DNA of 64,000 bases from Arabidopsis thaliana (Eukaryota > Streptophyta > Magnoliopsida > Brassicales > Brassicaceae). The stretch is from positions 22,761,261 to 22,825,260 of the forward strand of contig NC_003074.8 in NCBI RefSeq assembly GCF_000001735.4, read 5' to 3'. The notes below the pieces were generated by a model, which saw only the letters and a list, made by a program, of their open reading frames with translations, made no database searches and was not told the origin of the DNA. A program made the translations under genes and the position numbers. Below are positions 46,668 to 57,791 of this stretch, piece after piece; within the stretch, counting starts at the first letter, position 1, and each line of letters starts with the position of its first letter.

Positions 46668-48600
46668 ATACTTCAAGAATCCCTATTTAGAAAAATCTTA
46701 ACTAAGAACTAACTTTTGCTTCTCTTAATAAAATAAAATAAAATCGGCCATCTTAATTCTTAACACCCCTCTTAATAGTGCTGGTTATCTATAGATGGGG
46801 TAAATGACATGATTCGGCCCCTCCAAAAAGAAAAATTAAAAAACAAAATGGCATGATTAAAAGAATTGGATTATCTATCTCTATACAGGTGAGTCTTCCA
46901 ATAGATTTGAAATTTCCTCACGACCTTGTCTCGTTGATCTTATTCCCTGTCTTCACTCTATTTTCCTTTCTATAGTTAATACATTTCCTCCCCCACTAAT
47001 TTGCAAATAGAATTTGGAATAAAATATCTCCTCCCTATAGAAAAAAAAAACTAAAATATTATCCTCACGCTATAAATAATCAACAAAAAAGACTAAAGAG
47101 AGTAACACAAACAGTTTGGTCTTTTGAAGGTCAATATTTTGACCAATTCGACAATTTTCGATCCTTTGCAGCATTTGATATTCCCCATAGGTTTGGCTTC
47201 TCGAGTGAGAAACTACTCATTCAGAAGCTTCCTGGTCACGTTCATGTTGTTTTTTAAAACCTTAATATTTTAAAAATACATATGGTGTGAAGAAAAAATA
47301 ATAAAGATGTGTGTGTTCTTATGTTAGAAGTTAGAGACAGTTACCCTGAGTACAAGTAAGTACTGAGCGCGGGAAGAAGAGAGAAATCAGATCAGTAAAA
47401 TATAAGGGATGTAGTTAGTATCCATAGTGAATTCAATATCGAATGTCCTACGCACCTATTTTGGGGCAAAAGGATAACAAGAACTGCGAATCCATTTATT
47501 TGTTTTTGTGGTTATAGTGGATGGACATGATTAAATCTTCTTACCAGTAGAGTTGTGGAATCCGAAAGAATACGCACAAAAACAAAACATAGAGATTGAT
47601 CACATACTCAGAACCACTTGCAACACACATGTAAAACATCGGAGCATTTAATGCCTGCAGCTTGGACCGACCATATTATGCAAAACAAAGGGGAACAAGA
47701 TTCAAGAAATTAATACGAATAATAATCAAATATTCAATTCAATTATTATTATGAGCGGTGACCCAATTATGTTTCTGCATTTCAATTCAAACTGGGTGGA
47801 TAATATACTCGTTCGAGACTGTTTTTTAAGTTTCTAAGAGTTTTCAATAGGATGTATAACAATTTAGATAAAGCAACATGTCTAATATAAAAATGAAAGG
47901 ACAAACTTAGCTTAATTAAAAAAATAAAATAAAACTCAGCTTTAATATGTTTAACTAATTTAATATGACTAAAATGATTATGATCTGATACAGATACAGG
48001 TTTATTGCAATCTTGATATTTTTTCAGTTGAAATTTCGAGTAACTGGATTCAAACTGAATTAGAAGTACATTAAATATTATAGATGAGTAATAAGAGCGG
48101 GTCTAATAAGCCCAAATATCGTGCACAACGAACTGGTCAAAGATTGGGCCACAAAAGATTGAGAGGTGAGGCAAGTTGCCACTGGCCACAAATCTAATCT
48201 ACTACGGGCCCCAACTAGATCTCCTCAAGACACCCCCTTTACAGATTTCATACCGTTTATTATACTCTTGTTTTTTCTTTTTTTGTAGGTCAAGAAGAAG
48301 AATAAAATAAGAAAATGAATGAAGCATGAGTCACTCTCATTCATGTTTCAAATTGGGTCATTAATAAGAGATTTCATTCTTGTTGAAATAGAAAATCCTT
48401 ATTCTCAAATACACCAAATTAAATGTAGTTATAACAACTTTGCGGTAAAAATCTTCAGAGTAATTTACAATATTTGTTATCAGAACCTCACTTGGTATAG
48501 TATATACATACCATCATTGACACTTCTAATGTAAATGGGCTCCTTTCAACAACGGAAAACTTTTGGCCCATATAAGGCCCAGATCACTGAGAGCACGGTA

Positions 48601-48717
48601 TCTAAAATGCGTGTCATTCAAAGCGTTTTTGTCTATAGAAAAGCGTTACAACATGCGTTTACTTTAAAACGAAAACGACGATTAGATTTGAACGGTACGT
48701 TTATGACACGCATTTAG
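48601..48717. repeat. Inverted repeat of about 15 bp, 117 bp overall
   Basis: tctaaaatgcgtgtcat at 48601 is mirrored by atgacacgcatttag at 48703-48717. The interior repeats gcgttt words. It could be a small MITE or a hairpin. No clear target duplication flanks it. Confidence 0.5.
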
Positions 48718-49022
48718 CAACCACGCGTATGCGCATGCTTGGTGAGACTTTTGGAGCATGTGTGTTAATAACAGTAAAGTAAGTAACAATTTTGGAATAT
48801 TTTTAAAGTATTGGAAACATTGGCAATAAACATAATTAAAAGGGGTACGTTTACAATAAACAAATTATATAGGAGACATAAATCAATAAACAAATCTAAA
48901 AATAACAAAAAAGATATCTCTAATTTCTGAATATTAGCGAAAGAGGTTTGTGTTCACTGAAAATAGGAAAGTTGAAACACTAAAGAACTCATAAACTCTC
49001 TCAAATTTAGAAATCCAAAAGA

Positions 49023-49369
49023 TTAGAAGAAGGTGTAGGAGGAAGAAGATGCATCAAGAGGATGAATGAGATACGTCAGCACCAACGCCACCACCATTAG
49101 CAAATACGCGATTCCTTGATCAATCGATGTTCCTGTGTTATCAATCATCAAACAATCATAGATTTAATTTCCCCCAAAATTAATTGATTCTGAATGCAAT
49201 GTTAAGAGAACAATATCAGATCTGGTGAGAGAATGTGGAATCGGAAAACATTACCGTCGCTAGTGGGGGAAGGAGCAGGAGCTAAGGATTGAGCGCCGGC
49301 GAATGGAGAGATGACGGCGAAAACGAAAGCGAATAAAGCGATTACGGCAACGGAGTTCCTCGACGCCAT
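49023..49369 (-). CDS. AGP20: Arabinogalactan peptide 20
   Basis: Two exons on the minus strand, 49255-49369 and 49023-49132, giving 74 aa. An N-terminal signal peptide (MASRNSVAVIALFAFVFAVI..., cut after about AGA) leads to a very short mature peptide, AQSLAPAPSPTSDG, whose Ala-Pro/Ser-Pro dipeptides are sites for proline hydroxylation and arabinogalactan addition. It is followed by a hydrophobic C-terminal tail (GIAYLLMVVALVLTYLIH...) that directs GPI anchoring. This is the AG-peptide class: a plasma-membrane-anchored, cell-wall proteoglycan. The intron interrupts the codon after the Ser-Asp pair. The gene is easily missed because each exon is short. At3g61640. Confidence 0.95.
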
Positions 49370-49485
49370 CTCAAGATTTTACGGAGGACAAAATTGAAGA
49401 AGAGTACGAGAGAGAGAGAGACGAAATCTGAATGAACAAGTCCGGCGAGAGAGACGACGAACGACACGGACAACCAAAAACCCCT

Positions 49486-49500
49486 TTGGATCATATATAT
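49486..49500 (-). promoter_or_regulatory. TATA-like box of AGP20
   Basis: Minus strand reads ccatatatatgatcc about 120 bp upstream of the ATG. A second candidate, ctataaaaacgcg, is further upstream near 49508-49520. Confidence 0.45.
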
Positions 49501-49520
49501 GGCTATAACGCGTTTTTATA

Positions 49521-51340
49521 GTAATTGACTGTTTACCGGGTATAGCCGGTAATCCACTCTAGAACTTTTCTGTCAATTGTTCAAAGGAGTTAACTGACAT
49601 GTGTCATTTTCTGGCTAAATGACCGTTCCTAGTTGGTTCGTTTAATTTCTTTCTATTCCCTCAACAAATGGAATTGGAATTTATTGTAATTATTATCAAA
49701 TTTAGCTTTAAACTAAAGTTATGGCTAATTTAACACGTCCTCTGAATTAAAATTTGACAGATATTACGCGTTGAGAGCTCTTTCGTGTATAGGAGCATTA
49801 AACAGGGGTGGATTTTATTCTTTGAAACCTTAACATGTGTTTCTTCTAACCTTTGTACGAATCCGTGTCCATATGTGCATCTCCCATTTGAAATCTCTTT
49901 TCTTTTGCTACTATTACTATTACTACAACACGCTTTAATTACACAAGAGATCAACTAGTTTTTGTTCCAAAACTCATACTAATATTTTGACAATAAAACT
50001 TCACCTTACTAGATATTTTCTAAACCTTTCTACATAATTATGCAAAACCAAATTGTAATTCTCTCTCCAGCCTCCACATATATTTCTTTAAATTCTAGTA
50101 TGGTACTACTACTAGCATAATTATCTATTTGTAAATAAATAAAATATCATTTAGTACCAAACATCACAAAAGATGTTTATAGTTAGGGACCAGAAAAACA
50201 TTGCAGAGGGAATAATTGAGTTACATAATAGTAAGAAAGAGGCCATGTGATGTGATGATGTTGAGATTCCCCCTTTTTCAGTTCTTTACTTTTAAATTAA
50301 AAAAATGGAATAATTCGCCAAGCTGTTCCCCTTTTTTTTAAAAAAAATTATTGATACGAGAATAAAAACAAATTGTTATTATAAAAATTTATGCTTTGAG
50401 TGAAACATATGTAACGGCTAGTAAGTAAGTGTTGTTATAGGTCTTTAGTCAGATTTTGGTTTTTACTCGTAAGATTATGCTTAGTTTCAAAATAAGAAGA
50501 AAGATAAGGACTTAGCTAACAAACAAAGTAACATACACTTTCGATATCTAAAAAGTAAAATCTATTCATCATAAGGCCAAATAAATCGCAGTTGATGTCG
50601 GATTGTTTATCGTTTTGTCAACATCTCTTTTTATTATTTGCTTACTAATTTACAAATACTCGCGTCTAAAACGACTTCTTGGAAAATCATTAGTGTAATT
50701 TGTTACCTAATCCCATTATATTATAAAATATGAGGTCCACGAAATTTAAATTCTTATATAGTAAGTAAATTCAATTCAACTTGCAAAGGTTTTTTTTTAT
50801 AAATATGATTTTATATTGTTGGTTAAGTTTGATTTGCTTCCAGAACGGCGTCGTATGCAAAAAGAAACTCAAAGGAGAGTTGACCGATAGAATTTACTAT
50901 GATCAACACGGCACTAGTAAAAGTTTAGATCACAGCATATATACAAAGAAAATAGAATCCATTAAACCCAATTCCTTCATCAACACAACATGCTTCTTGC
51001 TTTCTAGAGTTTTCGAGTCTTTTAACCACACATGGAGAACATGATACTCCGATCACAGAGACATGAGCTAAAACACCCATAAATATTACAATTCTAGATT
51101 CCTTCTCCTGAGGAGTGAGGAGATGCAACTTTGTGTGCTCTCAATCCCAGGAAACACACATTCATCTAACAGACTAAAAAACTCATCCACATCATACCAC
51201 TATTCCAAGGTTTTACGTGCCAACACTTACTACTGCTCCTACCAAAACCCATTTTTAAGTAATCCTATGATCACCTGAAATATCTCAGTTAAAAGTGAAA
51301 CTTCATGCGACTTACTCTGGTTTTTGTTTTTATATAATAA
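49521..51340. other. Spacer between AGP20 and TUBG1
   Basis: AGP20 upstream region and TUBG1 3' flank. AT-rich, without recognisable genes or bounded repeats. Confidence 0.5.
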
Positions 51341-53751
51341 TCAGAACGCCAACTTCGGATCAACAACTCCTGAAGCATTGCCTTCACCAGTCATAAGCTG
51401 TTCAGGGTCCTGAGACAGACACAGATACAGTTATCATTTCGAGTTCATCCATAAGTAAGATTATTGATGGGAAAAGCTTATATACCTCCATTCCCCATTT
51501 GATGTAATCTGGAGACTCACAGGCCTTGTATTCATCTACCAAACTCTCAATTATGTCCCTTGATTCGTCAAACTCTGAAAGATCATTGTCCTGTTCATAT
51601 CAACATGTAACTGTCAAAGCTGGGTTTGTTGCACTAAACATCAGCCAAACAAAGCCATTATACTTGAGCAGTCAACTTACAGCAAACATGGGAAACTTCC
51701 GGTAATTGTCTAGAAAAGCTTGCTTCTTCCTCAACTTATCATATTGGCTCAAACATTTGCTGAATAGGTGCCTGATACTAGTGTGGCTTGCTAACATAAG
51801 ACCACTGACCTGAAATATCAAATACACCATAAAATAAGAGTCTTTGTTGAATCTTCTAAAGCAGGAACTAGCAGCCTAAGACATTAACTGTAAGGAGCGG
51901 CAACTCTCAGTATGACAGATAGATATAGAGTGATATAAGATTACCCTATGGGCAGTTTGAACATATGGGGACTTCTTGGAAAGAGCAACCTGTTGAGAGT
52001 AAGATATGGAAAAAATTATGATTCAAGTCCATGGTGAAGCCAAAAGCAATAACTAATTTGCAGACACAATTAGGTTAGAACCTGTATGCTTGCAGGTCCC
52101 CACTCAATGAAATTAACAAGCTTTCTTTCTCGTATCCTCTGCAAACTCTCATGCACCTAGTATCAAGTAGCGAAATAACAGAGCAGATTACATCAGCAAG
52201 AAAGAATAACCAATTCATCCTCAATGTGTCCGATCAAAAAACAGCTAGGTAAAAGTACCTGAGTGGGATCGACTTCTCCTTGAATTATATTCAATATTGA
52301 TATATACTTTGCCTGACTAGCTTCTTTGTTTCTAGCATAAGACGAAACCATGATATTTTTTGTCTGCAAATACAATCATGTTAGAAGCACAACCGATTCA
52401 AGTTTCGGAAAAAGATTGGAGAAGGCAAACAGCTCACCTGTAGAAGTCTTCTCATAACATCCAGCACAGTAGTTTTACGAATGACATTTGCCTGCCAAGA
52501 ACAAGTCAGTTAATAGAGCAGGAAATCAATCAAAAAAACCATTTGCACACTGTAGAATTTATGTTCAAGATACAATGATCGCTTCCCATAAAATTATTTT
52601 GTGATATTAAACTCGTTGAGATATCTTACCTGGCGCTCAACAGTCAATGGTGTATATCCAGTCATGAGGAAGTGACACCTTGGTGTTGGGATCAAAGATG
52701 CAAGCAAGCCAACGAGGTCGTTATTCATGTATCCTGGATAACGCAGTGTTGTTGTGCTAGCAGACATCACAGTAGACACTAGAGAATTCGTTTGAGCAAA
52801 GGTAGGATTTGTCAGATGTAGACGCTCCACAGCAATCCTTCCCAAAGCAGTGTTGTCAAGGACAACAACACAATCAGCATTTAATGTAAGCCGCTTAAGC
52901 GTCAAAAGTGAGTTGTAGGGCTGGACAACAACGTCACTCGTTTCCATCTGATTGGGAAAGACACTGTATGTCTGAACCAACTTCTTGCTGTAGCGATCAT
53001 TCAAAGTCTCCAACAAATAAGATCCCATACCTTCATGTGAAAGAAAGAGAGAGAGAGATGGAGGGAGTCATTCACATCAGAAGAAGCAGTGAAAAAACAT
53101 GAGAATGCTAAAAGAAGAAAGCCTCATCATTTACCTGAGCCAGTGCCTCCAGCAATAGAGTGGCAAAGAACAAAACCCTCAAGACTGTCACTTCCATCAG
53201 CTTCTCGATCAATCATGTCCATGATTTCCTCTTCAACACCCTTCCCCTGGTGATAACCACTGGCCCAGTTATTACCAGCACCACCACCATGGTCAGCAAC
53301 GAAGATATTCTCGTGATTATAGAGATTGCGGTAATCACCATTCTGAATACCATTGATGACTCTAGGCTCCAAATCAATGAGGAGAGCTCGTGGGATATAG
53401 TGTTGGTCATCCGCTTGGTAAAAAAACACATCTTTTCTATCACCTCCCTTCACAAACAAGATCAAAACATCAAAAATCCACTAATCCACTAATCCCAAAT
53501 GGGTATTCAATTGTCGATTAATAGAAACCCAGAAACAACGATTTCGAATCAATAAGACCTAAGAAATTCAAGTAGACAATTAATTATAAAGAGAGGCTTG
53601 GTTGGTTCAGAAGAAGAAGGACCTGAGTAGCGAAGTCCTCGAGAATACCATCTTTACTGATACCGTGCTCGAGGCAAAGCTGTTTCCAGAACTCCATACC
53701 GATCTGATTCCCACATTGTCCAACCTGAAGCGTAATTATCTCCCGAGGCAT
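51341..53751 (-). CDS. TUBG1: Gamma-tubulin 1
   Basis: Ten exons on the minus strand: 53623-53751, 53135-53447, 52630-53030, 52438-52491, 52259-52363, 52082-52156, 51945-51989, 51681-51809, 51486-51590 and 51341-51409, giving 474 aa. Tubulin hallmarks are the start [18 protein letters not shown], the nucleotide loop [14 protein letters not shown] (split by intron 2) and the gamma-specific [14 protein letters not shown] and [20 protein letters not shown]. Gamma-tubulin forms ring complexes that nucleate microtubules on the nuclear envelope, on existing microtubules and at the phragmoplast. The start is fixed by the conserved MPRE. The promoter contains tgggcc and aggccc words near 54005-54021, and this region is duplicated at 61267-61440. 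At3g61650. Confidence 0.97.
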
Positions 53752-54127
53752 TTCTAAACCCAGAAAGTTGTTATTGGGTACAAAACTAGGGTTTCGAGAC
53801 TGTGAGGAAGATGATGAATGATGAAGAAATGAAAATGATTAAATTAAGCTCTGGCGCGGATACCTTTTTAAAACTCGATCCAATGCTTTAAAGAATTTTT
53901 GCGGACGGAGAAGATAAATTTTTGCATAGATTAACACTAAACCATATGCTCTAATTAAAGCCACACTCTCTCAGCTAAGCTAACTAACGTCTGCTTACTC
54001 ATATTGGGCCAATTATAGGCCCGTTTTGTATTTCTTCAGCCCAATAAATCTTAAAAAGGAAGAATTTTGCATGTAAAGGATGGAATAATAACTTTTAACT
54101 TTAAGATTAATTTTTAGAGTTTTTTGA
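53752..54127 (-). promoter_or_regulatory. TUBG1 leader and promoter, duplicated elsewhere
   Basis: 5' leader followed by a segment with attgggccaattataggccc (54002-54022), a site II pair typical of genes expressed in dividing cells, and cagcccaata nearby. Positions 53875-54070 recur in inverted orientation at 61267-61440. Confidence 0.6.
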
Positions 54128-54136
54128 TTATCAAAT

Positions 54137-54591
54137 GGGAAAAATGTCATTTAAATCATTAGTTTACCATTTTCGTTAGTTTAAAATATGAATTTTGGGT
54201 ATGGTGATTTAAATCCTTAATTTTATGTTGTTTTTCAATTTAATCATGAATTCTCGTTGAGTAAGCTAATTGAGATACAAATTCTTCTTTTTCGATGCTA
54301 TCTGTCGACTTAGAGACGAAAAATTACTTTAAATTAAAAAAAGAAGCAAGAATCCGAAGAAAAAGAAAAAAAAATTGGAAATCTATTTTCAAGATCTAAG
54401 ATTTTTTATTGGAAGAATTTCTAACGACATGTCTTAACCAACTTAGTCAACGAAAATTTATGATTAAATTGAAATTCAACATAAAATTAAAAATTTAAAT
54501 TACATATTTCCCTTTATGGTAAAATGATAAATTGGAAGAGTTCATTCTTTAAACCAACTAAAATGGTAAAATGATAATCACATATTTCCCT
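54137..54591. mobile_element. MITE with long terminal inverted repeats, Mutator-like
   Basis: A 455-bp AT-rich element whose left arm (54137 to about 54275) and right arm (about 54430 to 54591) are imperfect inverted copies. The ends read gggaaaaatgt and, on the other strand, agggaaatatgt; inner matches include taccattttcgttagtttaaa against taccattttagttggtttaaa, and caatttaatcatgaattctcg against caatttaatcataaattttcg. A 9-bp direct repeat, ttatcaaat, abuts both ends (54128-54136 and 54592-54600), the duplication length of Mutator-like transposases. There is no coding capacity, so it is a non-autonomous element. It lies between TUBG1 and the small unknown gene. Confidence 0.85.
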
Positions 54592-54861
54592 TTATCAAAT
54601 TCGTAGTGTATCTATATTCTCCAATTTCCGGATTCATTAACGAGTAATTAACAACAAAAAAAAAAACCTCCATTAAAGGTAAATAATCGTCAAATAAACA
54701 TAAACAAATCTCGCCAGCTTGACTGTTATAAGTCCATTCGACCAAAAACAAAGACTAGAGGAAGAAAACAAAAACCTTAAAACACTTTCAATAGAAGACA
54801 CGCACTCACTGTCAGAAATCTACATCGAGAAACACACTTCCACTTTCCAAAAACATCATTC

Positions 54862-55281
54862 ATGAAAAAGACCACAGAGAAAACGAAGAATATGGTTGAT
54901 GATGATGATCGTATACTATGGGATTGTGGAAGTCCACTCTATGATTCCTACGAGCTCGTTTCTCTTACTCACATCATTGAACGCCATTTCATGTCTCTAC
55001 CTTCTCTTGCTGGCGCCGGAAAAGTTTGCTGCTCTCGAAGACCGTCTGATCTGGAAGAAAAGGCCAATCGTGGGGCCAACACCGTCGTTGATCTGTGTTG
55101 TTCCTCTGATTCGACGACTGGTAAACTGTTGTGCGGTGCTTTTGGAACCAAATGGTGGAAGAGAAAGCAAAACACCGAAGCTGTCGTCGATAATTACAAC
55201 AACAAGAAGAAGAATATGTTTTGTCGGATCCTCTCTAAGATAAGGATTTCTACAACAAGATCTGGTTCTTCGAAGATGTGA
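54862..55281 (+). CDS. Small plant protein of unknown function
   Basis: Intronless CDS of 139 aa, from the first ATG after a purine-rich leader. Function not recognised. The most conserved-looking part is DRILWDCGSPLYDSYELVSL near residues 16-35, a W-D-C-G-S-x-L-Y-D-S/F-x-E-L pattern I associate with a small plant-specific family lacking a known role. The middle has several Cys residues (VCCSRR, DLCCSSD, LLCGAFG) and the C-terminus is strongly basic (KWWKRKQ, NNKKKNMFCRILSKIRIS). There is no signal peptide or membrane helix. Likely At3g61660. Confidence 0.8.
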   Translation: MKKTTEKTKNMVDDDDRILWDCGSPLYDSYELVSLTHIIERHFMSLPSLAGAGKVCCSRRPSDLEEKANRGANTVVDLCCSSDSTTGKLLCGAFGTKWWKRKQNTEAVVDNYNNKKKNMFCRILSKIRISTTRSGSSKM

Positions 55282-57300
55282 TTTTCATATCTTCTTTTTC
55301 TGTTTTTAGTATTTGTTTGATCCTTCGTAAAATAATAATTAAGTATATTACTTGCTCATGTTTTTTAATTTGAAAATTTAATCGAATAAACTGTAATGAA
55401 ACGGGAAATACATTTTATTGACTTATGGATTAAATGCAGAGTAATTAGTTTAAGTTGAAGAATTTCATGGATTTAATATCCATCACATCATACGTCTCTG
55501 AAACGTTTAGGCAAAGAGTGAAACGTGGATCAACATGCAATCAACGTTTACATTGGGGAATATGAGATATATAGCGATAGAATGATATAGGAGTCGTTTA
55601 GCAATTGCCATTTTACTAACAGTTCATCGGGGTGTCAGAAGAAAAATATGAACTTCATAGAAAATCCTCAAGTGAATAACAAAGGACAAAACATGTGAAG
55701 CAATTTGAAAATTTCATGATTCTTCTGACAATATTCTAACATGCAAATTGCAAATGATTCTTGACTCAGTCAATGATTTAGGTCTTGGGAACTTGGTAAA
55801 TTTGTGTAATTTGTTACTCTTTAAAAAAGTGTTGAGTATGCGCAGATGGGCTTCTTGAATAAAAGTCTGTAACGGCCCATCTCTATAACTTTGAACAGAA
55901 TTAAAGGCTATATTGTTTCCGTTAGAATTTACCTTTTCTTGTTGAGTATAGTTTAGCCGTTACAACATAAAATGCTTCCTCAATAAAGTATTAAAGCTTA
56001 TGATAACAACGAGCATCTTCGAATTTGTTCCTCCATATACTTTAGTTTATATCATATAAGTAGACTATTTTTGAAACACTTATATTAACAACATTGAGGG
56101 GTGTTATATTACACTCCAATTCACATCATCAAGAGTACAAAAGGCTGCTGAAGAAAGAAAAGAGAGGAACAAATCACAATAATTAAAATCACAAGAAAGT
56201 GTAAAATGAATGCGAAATAGACCAATAGCTATAATTGCATAATCCATTACCAATTGTTGTCTCAAAAAGCAGTTAAGTCTCTCGTTTCTATGGTTCTCCA
56301 TCAACTTCAGAGATCTTTTATGGGCTCCACATTTTCATTTTAAAGTTTTATAAATTTAATTACTTTATTACCAAAAGAAGCAATTTTGTTAAGATCAAAG
56401 TAAAAAATCAAATCCGTAAAATGATCCACCTAAATTGCTTCTTCTTCCTCTGTGGTTAACACTTAGACTTAGTAGTAAGATAAAGATCCAATTTCTTAAA
56501 GTGAAAGTCATAAAAAAGAGTTAGAAAAACAGTCAAAAGAAACACACACGAGAAAGAAAATGTGGTGAAGCTTCGAATGGGTTGGGTCGTTTGGTGTGGC
56601 ATTGGGCTCCACCAAAGTATACACATGGACCACTTTAATTTAACGTTTCGTCGTCTTTGACCTTTTAATTTACGAATATTTCCTCTCTCTCTTTATATTT
56701 TTGTTTGCCATTTCATTTCTTTACTTTGTTTTAATTTTCTCTGCCATTTTGATTTCGTGTAATTGATGAATGCTATAAATCTTTATTCTGTCACATCTTT
56801 TAACAAAGGCCAAAACCCTGCTTTTCTTTTTACCTCAGTGGTCGCTGACATAGAAGCTATAAAGAAAAGCTATTATGTATATGGTTGTTATAAATAAAGC
56901 AAAAGCAAAATTCCCCCAACTTATTTATTTTCTTCATAATCCACTAATAAGTTTCAAAATGCATACTGAAAAAAGATAAAAAGTAAAACCAACCATTTCG
57001 TATTTTACAACAATAAAAAACAAAAAAGAGTGTGTGAAAATGGAAAAAGTACACATCAGCATAAACACTACTAATAACGGCGTAGAAGAAGAAGCAGACG
57101 GAACTGAGAGTTTCGCCGTTAGGAAGATACGGACCATTGTGGTGGTTGCGTCACAGCTCAGAGAGGAATAATGAAAACAAATAACCACCAAGTAACTTAC
57201 AGTAAAAACGCTCACTGTAAAAAACGCCGTCGTTTCAATAAATGTTGGTAGCTGCTAAAACGACGTCATTTATTTTCTGAAAGAGAGAGAGAGAGATGTT
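55282..57300. other. Spacer without recognised genes
   Basis: 3' flank of the small gene and AT-rich DNA. Short inverted matches such as aaaacgccgtcgttt / aaaacgacgtcattt flank 57220-57272. No RNA gene or bounded element. Confidence 0.45.
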
Positions 57301-57791
57301 TTATACTACTTCTTACTCTGTGCCGTGTGGAAAGGAGCGAAATTTGCAGAAGAAACAAAGCATAACCCCCCAGAGAAAGAGAGAGAGTTTCTCCCAACAA
57401 GATCAAACTTCGAACTCTACGAGAACTACTATTATCCAAAACGCGAAATAGAGAGACAGAGATTTCATAAATTTCTTACTTTTTAACCCCAAAGTTCTTT
57501 TCCAGACAGCGTTTTCCTCTGTCCTTTGCTCTTTGTGGGTTTACTCCTTCTTCCGGTTTGGATATCCCGAGCTAGTAAAGAAGGGATCCAGTAGCAGAAG
57601 CTGAAGCTAATAAACCCAATCATAGAGAAAGCTCTCTGAACAAAAGGTTCAGTTTTTCTCTCTTTCTTCAAAACTGAAATCTTCTTTGTGTGATTCATTC
57701 ACTAATAAGTCGTCATTCTTTCTTCTCCTTCTGATTTCTGTGTACTTTTTCTCTGTCAGACATTTTCTGGGTTTGTTTTAATTAAAAAGAA
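57301..57791 (+). promoter_or_regulatory. Leader region of the EDR4-like gene
   Basis: A long CT/GA-rich stretch leading to the ATG at 57792, likely the 5' UTR plus core promoter. No intron could be assigned confidently. Confidence 0.4.

Larger units (their letters stand above)
44962..49022. other. 4-kb gene-free spacer
   Basis: CRF6 3' flank followed by AT-rich DNA with no convincing coding or structural RNA gene. Two structures stand out and are listed separately: a 21-bp insertion with 17-bp duplicated flanks at 46630-46684, and an inverted repeat at 48601-48717. The right end holds the AGP20 3' UTR. Confidence 0.5.

Noticed and set aside
56934-57215. Minus-strand frame of 93 codons upstream of the EDR4-like gene
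   Set aside because: It begins at GTG and is dominated by hydrophobic codons from T-rich DNA. No family match was recognised.
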